Part shown: positions 1 to 10,459 of the stretch, piece by piece
Layout of the letters: each line of letters starts with the position of its first letter
Numbering within the stretch: position 1 is the first letter of the stretch
NCBI GenBank assembly: GCA_028564705.1
Contig: JAPXFQ010000166.1
Location: 124,001 to 188,000 of the forward strand
Length of the DNA: 64,000 nt
Direction of reading: 5' to 3'
Source of the DNA: Apricaphanius iberus
Taxonomy: Eukaryota > Chordata > Actinopteri > Cyprinodontiformes > Aphaniidae
Notes under the pieces: generated by a model
Told to the model about the DNA's origin: nothing
The model's database searches: none
Seen by the model: only the letters and a program-made list of their open reading frames with translations
Made by a program: the position numbers and the translations under genes

Positions 1-2930
1 TTAGTCTGAGTCCAGGACTCGGGTCCTCCATCTCTTGTTACAGCATAACTGAATCCTCCCAGCTTTGTTTACCTTCTCCATACAACTTTGAAACATATCA
101 CCGGCTCCTGCATTGTTTTGTATGAAGGCCACGGTCTAAAATTGTGATTTTTCTGTTTCCACTCAGAGACTCCAGTGGTGGTAAGGTTGCCACGAGTTTC
201 ATTAAAGCCAAAGCTGAATGAAATATGGATGTGGAGGGAGGGAATTAGAGTGATGGAATGGGCCAAATATTGTCTTCGTACTGTCAGTGCTGTCTTTAGG
301 GGATAGATACTCAGACAGGAGGAAAGTAAAAGTGCACTCCAATTTCAGTGGATTCACCAACAGGCCAGAAAACTTCCCCACTCTTTTTTGGTATAGAGTA
401 TTTTGTCAAACAATAGGATATGATGTAACGTGTCTGTTAGAACCATAGACTGTATGGTTAGAACAAGTCTAATATATAATATATTAAAATGTATACAAAA
501 TGTACACATTGTAAGATGAGCAACTTATGCACTAGATGTACAAATATAAAGTAAGCATGCAAATAAGATGTATACAATTATTTTTACTTTAACCTCATTA
601 AACTATGGAGCACTGTATCTTTGAAAAAAAGAAACTCAAAATATGTGTTACACATAAAACAGTATGAACACCTGTTTTTTTTAAAGACAAAAGATGCTAA
701 GTGATGAAGTATTTAAGGAACAGTACCCGATTGATTTCTTTCTGACGTATGGTAATGGGAATTTTATAACAATCAGATAGTGATGTAAAAACAATTACTT
801 TTTTTGCTGTATTATTATACTAGCATATTTATCACTTATCAGAGTATTTCAGTGTGTTGAATAGGTGTAGTTATTTGGGAATGATCAATGTAAAGCATGA
901 TCAAATCAGCTTAACTCAGACATGCATGGGGAGTTCTAAGATTGGTTGTGACGGCATATTATAGGGATTTGTTAACTTTAACCGTGGAGTTTGTATTTTC
1001 ACTTTCACTTTAATATTGTTTTAAAATGTTTGCTAATAAGAGCAAACAATTTTGTTAAAAGGCTCTTATTTTTTTTTAGACCATCAACTATCTTTTTTTT
1101 TATTTTGGCTGAGATTCAAATAATTTGCTGGGGAATGGAACTTTTTATGATGCCACACCACCAACTCCTACTGGGAAATTGACTCTGGAGAATCAACCCA
1201 GATTTCTAAATTCTAATGATTGAAAACATTTTTGTGTTGGGATGTTTTTAGCTTTCAAATTTGTTTTGCAATCATAATTCATTGTTAGAGGTCATTTTTA
1301 CTCCTTTATCCTTAGATGTATCTTTGCTGACATTTTATTCTGGGCCCTTTATGATTGATTTTGGTTAATTATATTTGTATAAAATAAATGGAGAATATTA
1401 TTTTATATCTTTCTCCTTGTGCCTAACTACCTTTTCCCTGACAGCATCTGGACTTTTTCATGATAGAGGCATACTAATAAACAAGAAATATCCACAGATC
1501 TCCAGTAAGACTGGAATAAATTCTATTAAGGAATTTTGTCAGAAGATTAAATACTTTGCTGACTTTTTTGTGAGAACAGTTTAGCAACATTAGTGATTAC
1601 CATGTGACCTGTTACTGTAAAAGAATGTCACAGGGGAAAAACTCTTAATGCAGAAAAGTCAAATTTCTAACATAATGCAAACACGAACTGCATATCACAG
1701 CCTCCTGATCAAACACAATCCATCCAGCCTGACAGAACATGTTTTTTTGCAAACAGCCAACAGATGGAAGCTCAAAAGTACCATTTCAGCACACTGAATA
1801 ATTGGATATTGACACCAAGCTGTCACGGCACCAAGCTGGATTCACTGTGTCCCAGCTTGCTGTTATGCTTCATAAATGAATCGCAGCAGAGTCAACAATA
1901 TAAATTCAGTGCTTTCGGTTTAGAATAATCCTGAACAGGCCTTCATGTGGATGGTTCGGGATGTGCTGCAAGATCACCTTGTGGGTTTATTCAAACAGCG
2001 CAAGCAAATGGTTTCTTTATTCAAGTGTCTAAGAATATTGCGGAGTCACAGACCCCTTACCCTGACACAAATGTATGTTTCATGATAACCCATTGAATCT
2101 AATTTTGGTTTTAAGGAAATTTTGAAAATTTGTCCACTGTTGCAGCTATATAGCAAGGAAAAAACTTTTGTTGGACCAGAAAGTGTACTCTCTTTGCAGT
2201 GGTGCTGGGGGAAGGATGTACTGTAGTGGGAAAAGGAAGCTTAATTGAACAAACTAATGAGTAGGTTTTTTTTCCGTTGGGGATGTGCCTGTGAGATTGT
2301 TTGACAGTTTATCTCTGATAAATAAATTCTTCTGGAGCTAATTAGCTTATAAGGCCTCAAGGGAGAGGAGCGTTGAGTGTCCGAGGGTGTGCATGAGTAT
2401 GTGTGTTTTTCTGCATATTGCCGTATCTCCGAGTCAACACTGGTCCACTTCCTGCTCTGTCTCAATCCACCCCCTCATACACAGTCTAAAAGCTATTCCC
2501 ATTGTTGAAGCCTTGCCTATCCAGCCACAAAAAAACCCAAACCTAAATTAAATCTGACTAAATGCAAAAGACGATAATTAATCTCCTCAATACATGAAAC
2601 TTAATTTGAAAGATAATACATAGTGATCATTTTTCTCATAAAGAAGAATGTTATCACACATTAACAAAAAGTTTAGCTTTTTTTCCCCATTTAAAAATGA
2701 CATTATTCTTATTTGCATGTTTATAACTTTATTTATAATCTGTTAGAAAAGTGAAAATGCAATCCTGTTCAAACACACTTTTTGCACATTGCTGCTGCCA
2801 GTACATTTCTGAAATAACTCCCATGTAGGCCCCTGAGTTTGCTGATTGGTCAGCTGGCTCACTAAAAAGGAATATGGATTAAATTCATTTCATTTGTTTC
2901 ATGCTTACTGGTCTTCACCTCACAAAGAAA
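1..2930. other. AT-rich intergenic DNA, no gene seen
   Basis: I see no coding region, RNA gene or recognisable mobile element here. Open frames are short, have no domain-like composition and sit in AT-rich sequence. There are only homopolymer runs and short AT-rich stretches. Confidence 0.6.
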
Positions 2931-3194
2931 CAATGGGGACAGAACTGCACTGAACAAAAATTAGGCTACAAAGTCAAAATGTTAGGTAGCAAAATTTTCT
3001 GTTCTGTGGTTTGCACAGGAACTAATGGATCCGTTTTGTGGCCACAACCTCTGCAAGTCTGGCATTTAGCTGAATAAGATAGACTCTGGCAACACTTAAA
3101 GTACTTGTGAAACAACATTCAGGTATGATTTCTGACTTATGTTTATTCCTATAAGATGCTTTCTATATTTAACTGTAATTGTTGGGTGTTTTTA

Positions 3195-3300
3195 AAAGAC
3201 CCTGATGAAGACCACCTGCTGAAACATGTTGATCTGTCAAACTTGTTTCGAAGTACTTCAAGTGTCACCTGAGTCTTTAGCTAATTTGACTTTTGATTCT
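3195..3300 (+). other. Penelope-like fragment with hammerhead-ribozyme-like core
   Basis: CTGATGA (3202-3208) is followed by a short degenerate stem II and GAAA (3221-3224). ACATGTT and AACTTGT (3240-3246) can then pair as stem III at 6 of 7 positions, followed by T as a possible cleavage nucleotide. This order is the hammerhead core, and such cores are known in Penelope-like retroelements. I see no convincing stem I and stem II is weak, so this copy is probably a decayed repeat. No reverse transcriptase coding is visible nearby. Confidence 0.4.
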
Positions 3301-3699
3301 TTCTGTGCAACTTGCAAGTTGGTGAAGTTGTGCCAGACGATTTTTGTGATTTAGCTGAAAAAGTCAGAAATAACTATTTGCAAAATTTTCTGTTTTGTTG
3401 TTTGTAGTATTTAATGTCTGTGCGTTGCAGCTCTTAAAGTTTCACATCAAACAATTTTTCAAATATCAAATACAGATAACCTGCGAAAACACAAAAGACT
3501 GTTTTTAAATTATTTAATTTAAGGGATAAAAGCAATGCAAAGTAACCTGGTCATTTGAAAAGTCAACCTAGGAACTGGATGTACTCTTTGACAGCAAATT
3601 GGGTTATGACAGATAAAACACAATTCAATAATTTACAATAACTGGAAACAAGTCTTTAACATCCAGAAAAATGTTAGCCAAATTTTTTTCAGCTTGATT

Positions 3700-3905
3700 G
3701 TTTTAGTTGAACTTGGCTGGAAGGTGTTTGAGCATGAAAGACAGTTTGATGCCACACCATCTCAGTTGGATTTAAATCTTGACTCATCTTGGTGCATAAT
3801 ACATTTGTACTTGAGCCCTAGGTCAGGAATTGATGGCCAGGCATTCTCCATCAATATTTTCTGGCAGAGAGCAGAATTCACAATAGCTACAGTAGTAGCA
3901 GTTTA
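3700..3905 (-). pseudogene. Tc1/mariner transposase relict (DDE-motif region)
   Basis: Read on the minus strand, about 3735-3790 encodes a peptide resembling the Tc1 block SPDLNPIEMxWH (seen as SQDLNPTEMVWH). The part at 3815-3905 matches the upstream block of the same fish Tc1 family. The stretch between them is missing, and frames are broken by stops and indels. It is a dead fragment of a cut-and-paste transposase. The family matches the relicts at 6.2 kb and at 13.6-20.7 kb. Confidence 0.65.
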
Positions 3906-4039
3906 AAAGTTCTCATGTTTCCATGATTGGTCCTGGACTGGCCCTTGACTGGTACGTGCCTGATCCGTCAAAGGTCCCTGACAGGTCCGTGGTGGTAATG
4001 TAATCCCCCGCTATGACGTCTTCAGTGAGGCCTCGCCCC

Positions 4040-4440
4040 CAAGGAGCCTGAGTGAAAACCAGCTGCAATGCCTCTTTTGTCCACGGGGAGGAGCAGTGAT
4101 TTTAAACACACCGCTGCTGGAGCGTACATGGCGTCTGAGGGGATCAACTGGGTGAAAACTCCGCCAGAGTCACCAGACTTTAATCCCATTGAGCTTGTTT
4201 GGCACTCAATGAAAGATTTTATTCGGAAGGAGGCTAAGCCAGGTACCAAGCAGGAGCTTGTTGACGCCATACATAGGTTTTGGGACACAAGAGTCAATGT
4301 GAACTTTTGCAACAGACTTATCACAGGACTGTCAAAAGTTGTGAGGTGTGTTATTGAAAACGAAGGGGGGCACAGTGGAAAATAAAAGTTCTGGTGGTCA
4401 TGTATAGTAAAAAAAAAAATAGGCCTACCGCACTTCTTTT
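4040..4440 (+). pseudogene. Tc1/mariner transposase C-terminal fragment
   Basis: The open frame at about 4068-4385 encodes a Tc1-like C-terminus. It has HTA (degenerate KHTA block), then GINWVKTPPESPDFNPIELVW, the third-acidic-residue region of the DDE catalytic triad. A helical tail follows, with KPGTKQELVDAI and a run ending near the usual transposase C-terminus. The N-terminal DNA-binding domain and first catalytic Asp are absent. The frame is open over about 100 codons, so it is younger or better preserved than the other Tc1 relicts in the first 14 kb. It belongs to a different Tc1 family from the piece at 3.7 kb. Confidence 0.8.
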
Positions 4441-4870
4441 CCATTTCCTGTTATGTTGTTTAAATAATAAATGTTCACCAAGCGGCAAATAATGGTTTGT
4501 GTCTTTTGTTTTTGCCTCAATGTCACGGAATGAAATAAACGGAATGAAAATAAATAAAAATTAAAAATCGTGTGTGCAGTAGGGATTCTCATCCGCAGAA
4601 CATCTGCTAAGATGGTGACACCAAGTTATCGTAACAGTAACAAGGCTACTTTTAGTAAGAAGTTTGTGGAGTGCTTTTTAACAGAGAACAAGAGTACATA
4701 CTGCACATAGGATGTCAGGGACTCATTGCCACTATAAGTTAATACAAGTCAAATGTTTCTATAGAGTAAAGCTGGCTAACCTATTGTACTCGCTGATGAT
4801 CATACTGAATGCAACCCCCAACTTAACAACACACCATAGACTCCAGATCATTCACACCTCCTAAAGAACA

Positions 4871-5640
4871 TTACCATCTCCAAGCATCCCCCCACCAAGC
4901 TTTCGTGACCATCCCTACAGTATGTAACCATGTCTATTCTGTTGTTATTGTAAACATTTCACAACTAATCTGCTGCAATTATCCAGGCACATTTAGCTTT
5001 GTCACCATTCAAACCAATGTGTCTAACCCATTACAGTGGATATAAACCTTTTTGTCAACCAGATGTGGCTAAAACAACAACGCACATGTTTTTAATTTTT
5101 TTTTTCTTTGTCCCCACCCTGCATACGCACACACACACACACACACCACACACACACTACTACCACCACAAATTCTCCGAGTGCTTCACTGACCAGAATC
5201 TGACCCGCACAGATCAGAGTCGCATACAAACGCAGTGTTGATACAATGCATTTTGGAGAAAACAATGAAGCAGAAAACAACTCTCTGTTTGAAATTATTT
5301 AATTTAATATGAATTTCACAACGCTTTATTTTAGAATGTTTAAGTAAACTAATGTTTAAGTTTACAATTAATATATAATATACACAACAACTTAATTAAG
5401 AATTTATTATAAAATATATAAATTGATAAATATGATAAATACGCTATTACGCTGTTTTTGCGTTGTGTATCTCATTACCATCTTCAAGCATCCCCCCACC
5501 AAGCTTTGCTCCCCATCGCTACAGCATGTAACCAGGTTTATTCTGGTGTTGCAAACATTCCGTGGTGAGCCGAATAGTGATGTGATTGCATAAATATTAT
5601 AAATAGGCTATTACGTTGTTTTGCGTTGTGGAACTCTGTC
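4871..5640 (+). repeat. Local direct duplications of an unclassified unit
   Basis: A segment containing AAGCATCCCCCCACCAAGCTT occurs twice, at about 4871-4965 and 5472-5560. The flanking text is also shared: a TACAG-ATGTAACCA block, then TTTATTCTG or TCTATTCTG. A second shared block ending TGTTTTGCGTTGTG recurs at about 5430-5470 and 5595-5635. Together they suggest two or three diverged copies of a locally duplicated unit. I do not recognise the family. Confidence 0.5.
5127..5156. repeat. (CA)n microsatellite
   Basis: Interrupted CA dinucleotide tract of about 30 bp. It creates a spurious His/Thr or Val/Cys frame on either strand. Confidence 0.95.
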
Positions 5641-6174
5641 ATTTTCATCCAACAACAATAACATAAAAAACCACGAGTTTATCACAAAATTAAAGGAAAG
5701 TACATTAGGTTTTAAAAAAGTTATACTTTAGGTTCATAGAAATAAATCAAATTGTTTACAGATATAACGTTTAAGGCTACTTGTTATAATGTTTTACAGA
5801 ACTCATTTGGTGAAGTTTGGCCCGTGTTAGGAGAACTTAAGTTTATGGAGCCTATGATAAACTTTGACAATAGAAGAAGCAGGTTAATTACAAAAAAGTG
5901 AGCAGTTTGTGTTGTTACATCCAAAATGGTTTTTCTTCAGTGGACGTGATAATAACATCATGTCGATGAGAATTCTGTGAGAGAAGCGCCATCTCCTGGT
6001 CATACTCTGTATTTCAATTAATGGGTGGAGTTGCAGTAAAACTTTGACACTCCCACGAGAAAGACGGGAGGCCACTCCGGCCACTGGGATTTGGAGGGAA
6101 CTCTGCCGTTAATGGGCTGGAAAGGGCACGCCATTCGTCCGGCGTTTACTCTGAATGAGAACTTTTAAACTGCT

Positions 6175-6660
6175 ACTACTGTAAGTGATCTCAGGCAAAG
6201 TCTCCGGGTCCTGAAGCAGCAAAGAAGAGTCAGTTTATCATTCTAGCACCACCATGTGTGATTGTCAATTTATGTTCTTTTTCTTAATTGCTTCTAGTTT
6301 TACACTACATATAACAACTTGTCTTGTAGCAAAAATATTTTCCTACAAATCCTAGTTATCAAGATGTTTTTAGTAAATGTGAGATGGGTCTTTGTTTTCT
6401 TTTTGGTCAGTGGTAGCTTTTCGTCTTGGAACACTCTCATGAAAACCTTTTTTCCATGGAAACCCTGTCTCTTATTGTTGATCTAAACTTAAGTGAGCCA
6501 ATCAAGGGGTGCTGATATTGTTCTTTTTGTGACCACTTAGAAGAGTTGTGATGCCTTTCTTGTGTCATTTTAGTATGCTGGCTACTTATCTCCATGTTTC
6601 TCAGTTTGTGAATGTTGAGTCTCACTGTTATAAGCCTGTCTACACTCATTCATGTATTTT
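6175..6660 (-). pseudogene. Decayed Tc1/mariner relict
   Basis: The plus strand shows, in order, the antisense blocks of a fish Tc1 transposase: GGTCCTGAAGCAGCAAA, ACCACCATGTGTGA, CAAGATGTTTTTAG, then CTTTTTGGTCAGTGGT and CGTCTTGGAACACTCTC. This corresponds to the middle of the transposase on the minus strand. Stops and indels are frequent and no frame survives. Confidence 0.6.
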
Positions 6661-6670
6661 GTTTAACACT

Positions 6671-6975
6671 CAGTGTTGTCACAGTTATTTTGAAATAGTA
6701 ATCTGATCACCAACTACTGATTACTCCTTCCAAAAGTAACTTAGTTACTTTACTTACTGATTACTTGTTTTATTCCTGTTGGTTTTATTTTCTGATGTTA
6801 TGGACACAGAAACAAAAAATAAGAGAGAAGAAAGAAAAGATATGAAGAAGAGAGGTAGGGGGGGGAAAGGGAGAGAGTGTGAGTTGACGATACAAGATTT
6901 ATTTATTTTTAAAGTTACTAAATTAGATTACAAGTTACTTTATTAATTGCTTTTAGCAGCTGCCAATAACATTCT
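6671..6975. mobile_element. hAT-type non-autonomous element
   Basis: It starts CAGTGTTGTCAC, is rich in GTTACTTT, GATTAC and AGTAACTTAGTTAC motifs in both orientations, and ends near GCAGCTGCCAATAACATT. This is the layout of a common fish hAT-derived MITE whose ends are CAGTGTTG and its complement. The right end is degenerate and I could not define an 8-bp target duplication. Confidence 0.55.
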
Positions 6976-6979
6976 CCAC

Positions 6980-9450
6980 AGCCTCAACATAAAAACAATA
7001 ACCGGTTGTGTCAATACTCGCTTTACTGGAAGTGCATTTTAACAGTAAGGCCATAAATATACTTTTTTTTTACCTTGAGTAATGTCATCTTGACACAAGC
7101 AGTAGGCTGAGTCTTGGGCACGTACTTGCTTGCGCACTACTGCATACTACTTCAGAGTTCCATTAGGAGGCGGAGTACAGAACTCAGACCAGATAGAGGG
7201 CGAATGGAAACAAATCTAGTCTAAGTTGAGATTCAGAGTCTGTTATGCCAAAATCAGTCATTGGCCAGAGTTAACTGATCTAAAAAAGAAGAATTACAAT
7301 CATTCAGCCCATAAAGTGAAGCATTAAGGATGTTGGTTCCATAAGAATAAAATGGAGCTACATAGTTAGAGTAATCACTTTATCAAGAAGCTGATCTTTT
7401 CCAGCAAATACTTTCCTTCAGTAGCTGTCTAAACTGCCCTTCTGTGTTACCTACCACACTCTATGAAGCTTCTTGTTGATATCTGCGTATGACTGTTTAA
7501 AAATGCATGCTACAGGCTGTCCTGATAAGAGCATATCTGCCAATGGGACAACTTTGAGGAGTCAGAAGTTTTCCATTATCTATTTGTCTCTTGGCAAAAA
7601 TGTGCATCTGGGCATCAGGGGTCTGGGGTCCCTTTTGCACTGCACTGTCTCCGAAGGCAAGATGATATCATCATTTGAACTATTTAAAGACGATATTTAA
7701 ATGTTGCCTACTTGTTCATCAGGTACTTTCTATCTTTGTATAAATAGTTTTTACATTAAGTGGGCTTTAATAGTGCTTTTTGGATAAAAAAAAAATCATG
7801 TAAAATATATAAAAGGAGTTTTCCCCTAAGGAAAGATGCACAGGTGTTATATGGAAACTGTTTTTACATGTTTTCATCCTCATTTTTCAGAGACACGCAT
7901 AAAACCTTCAATCAAATTCAAAACTCTACTCTTATATTCTTATACAATACCACAAGGATGTGCAGACTGAGAGCTTACAAAAGCAATGAGGGCTTTTGAA
8001 TCATATACATTTGTTCTTCTTCTTAGATGAAGCTCTTTTCAAAAGAAAGCTTGGGAATTGGGAACAATAAAAATTGTGCTAAAGGTTCTTCAACTCCAAA
8101 GAATAATTTCTCCAAGAAAGTTTATGGAAGGCTTTAACAGGGTAACAAGAAATGAAAAGTTTTCAGTTATACTGAAAAACATTAAATGAATTGCCAAGGA
8201 ATCTGCTTCTGTTAATCCATTAAGCAAAGAGCTCCCTACCATGGTCAAATGTTCAAGAGGGTGGAGACGAATGTCTCTACACTAAGAGCCCATTGAAGTG
8301 AGAATTTGAAGAATAGGATGTGGAACACAATATGCACCTGTAGAATAGCACGAACATGATGATTGTTCTAAATTATAAAGTGTTGCTGACATCTGTCACC
8401 CAGAATTTCTTTCCACAAATGAGGAGAAATAAACACAGAACATTTTTCTGTTCTGAAGGAATGTAATCCTCTCGCCTCCATGTGCTCTTTTCTTTTCTAG
8501 TGACAATGATAATTATAGTTTTTGTAGGACGGCTTTCAAGGATTTATCTCTGTATTGTATTAATGGCTTTCTAAAGCTTTTAAATCCAAAAAGTTTAATT
8601 CTTTGCTTCTGTGTGGCTATTCAATTTTCCTTACTTTTGTGTGAAATACCTTAAAGTTTTGATGTGACATTCTTCTCATGTTTTGCAGTAAAATATTTTT
8701 ACAGCTCAGGAGCTCCCTAAAATATGGACACACTGTTTGAATTTTCATGGAAAATGTGGAGTACACTTTTGGTTTGACCTGGAGGTCAGTCTGTTTGTGT
8801 TGCCAAATGGGTTCAATTCAAAACTAGCTCTCTCTCAACATTTCCAAAATATATTGTTTGTATTTTATTTATTTTTGTCCTGCGGGTCAACAGATGAAAG
8901 TGTTTTCTGAATGGGCCTCTTTTGTCAGTCAAAACATAATTTGTCAAAGCTCTCTAAAATTATCTCCCTTTCTGAAACTATTAATTTTAGGGTTTGATTA
9001 TTTTTCATTCAGGTAAATAGGACTCAACTGTTAAAGAAAAGGAATTTAAAAACTCATATTAAGAATCTGTTTCTGTATCTTGTCACAACAGAATAAAACT
9101 ACATGCCACTTAATGTAAATGGATGCTCATTTTAAATGCACAGCTTAATTTTTTTGAAGTTGGATCCCTTCGGAAGTTTTTCAGTGGTCACTATTTTACT
9201 TGCTCTAGATAAGTCTTAAAACAACCTCAGTTTTTATCAATTTAACCCAACCAGTCATAAAGGTCATACTGGATAGAAATTGAGTTCGGACATGGAATTC
9301 TATCACTCTGATACAACTTTTGTAGTTGGTCATTCGAACATTACATTTTCAACCCTTACAGAGGTCTAACATTTACTTTATATGAATATTTGCATAAGAG
9401 TACATGTAGTTATTTGTGAAAGGAAACATTTCAGTCCACAACGTAACCTT
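6980..9450. other. Intergenic DNA, no gene seen
   Basis: No coding region or clear repeat was recognised. Frames up to about 80 codons occur in AT-rich sequence and lack domain-like composition. Confidence 0.55.
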
Positions 9451-9454
9451 ATCC

Positions 9455-9612
9455 TTGCAGGGTTGCAAAAGGAGCTGGCAGCTATCTCCAGTAATCACTG
9501 GGCGTGAGGCAGGGACGGCTAACCTGTCCATCACAGAGATACATAGGACAAACAACCATGCTCCTACAAACTCATACCTAAGAGTAATTTCAAAGAACCA
9601 ATTACCCTTTAA
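9455..9612 (-). repeat. SINE fragment (same family as 23.5, 43.6 and 58.1 kb)
   Basis: The blocks GGGCGTGAGGCAGGGACGGC, CAGAGATACATAGGACAAAC, CAACCATGC and AACTCATACCTAAGAGTAAT follow the order of the 3' half of the SINE seen complete at 43613-43984 on the same strand. It is a truncated, diverged copy. Confidence 0.6.
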
Positions 9613-9752
9613 GTGATGTTTGTGGGAGAAAGCTATAGAATCCAGAGATAACTCATGCATGCACAGTAGAAACCTAGGGTGGTGATGGGGAGGGTCTTGG
9701 GGAGTCTCAAGACCATCCCAAAAACTGGCTAGACCCCCTTTTTGACCCCTTC

Positions 9753-9755
<3 letters not shown>

Positions 9756-9802
<47 letters not shown>
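9756..9802. repeat. (TA)n microsatellite
   Basis: Uninterrupted AT/TA dinucleotide tract of about 47 bp. It is preceded at 9690-9715 by a small hairpin with arms GGTCTTG and CAAGACC. Confidence 0.95.
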
Positions 9803-9803
<1 letters not shown>

Positions 9804-9870
9804 TGTATATAATATTTTTCTCCTCAAATCACGCAGAAAAACGACAGTCAATAATTTATTCCACATATAA

Positions 9871-10455
9871 CGCCTGGTTCACACCAGCAGCAAGTGGCGC
9901 GCTCACGCCTGTTCACAACAGACGCATTTTTCTTTAAGGCGGTCTTCAAGCACTTCTGCTCAGCTGTTGTTTATTCAGAGATATTGTTTCACATCCTGTG
10001 TAAGTATATAAGTTCATAAAATCATTACGCCGTGTTTCTCTTACCAGGATGTTTGTACACTGTAATTTATCCCTTGTTGAGACATACACACAGTAAAAGA
10101 GTGTGTGCGGTGCTAGAGAGTCTAGTGTAGATACTGTGGAAATATCTACTCTTCACATTTATTAAATATGCTTTCTCTTCCTGGTCCCTAATGCGAGTAG
10201 ACAGGAGGAGAGCTCTTTATATCATCTCTATAGTCTGTTTAGATCCACAAAAAGGATCGCAGTGGTCAACCAAGGTATTTTGTTATGAAAAGTTACCTTT
10301 GTATTCACAATTGACCAGATTGTCTTGTGTGTCTAGGTGTAACTTCCTGCCAGAATTGATGCAAATCGTTTGTGGCCCGTGCAAAAAATAGACCAGACAC
10401 AAAAATGATCACTTCACTGCGCCAGCCGGCCTCGGACTCTGGTGTGAACTACACT
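9871..10455. mobile_element. Possible inverted-repeat (MITE-like) element
   Basis: GTTCACACCAG (9877-9887) and its exact complement CTGGTGTGAAC (10439-10449) bracket about 580 bp without a coding frame. The interior includes GC-rich CpG-containing stretches near both ends. The termini resemble those of fish non-autonomous DNA transposons. No target duplication was identified and the family is not recognised. Confidence 0.4.
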
Positions 10456-10459
10456 ATAG

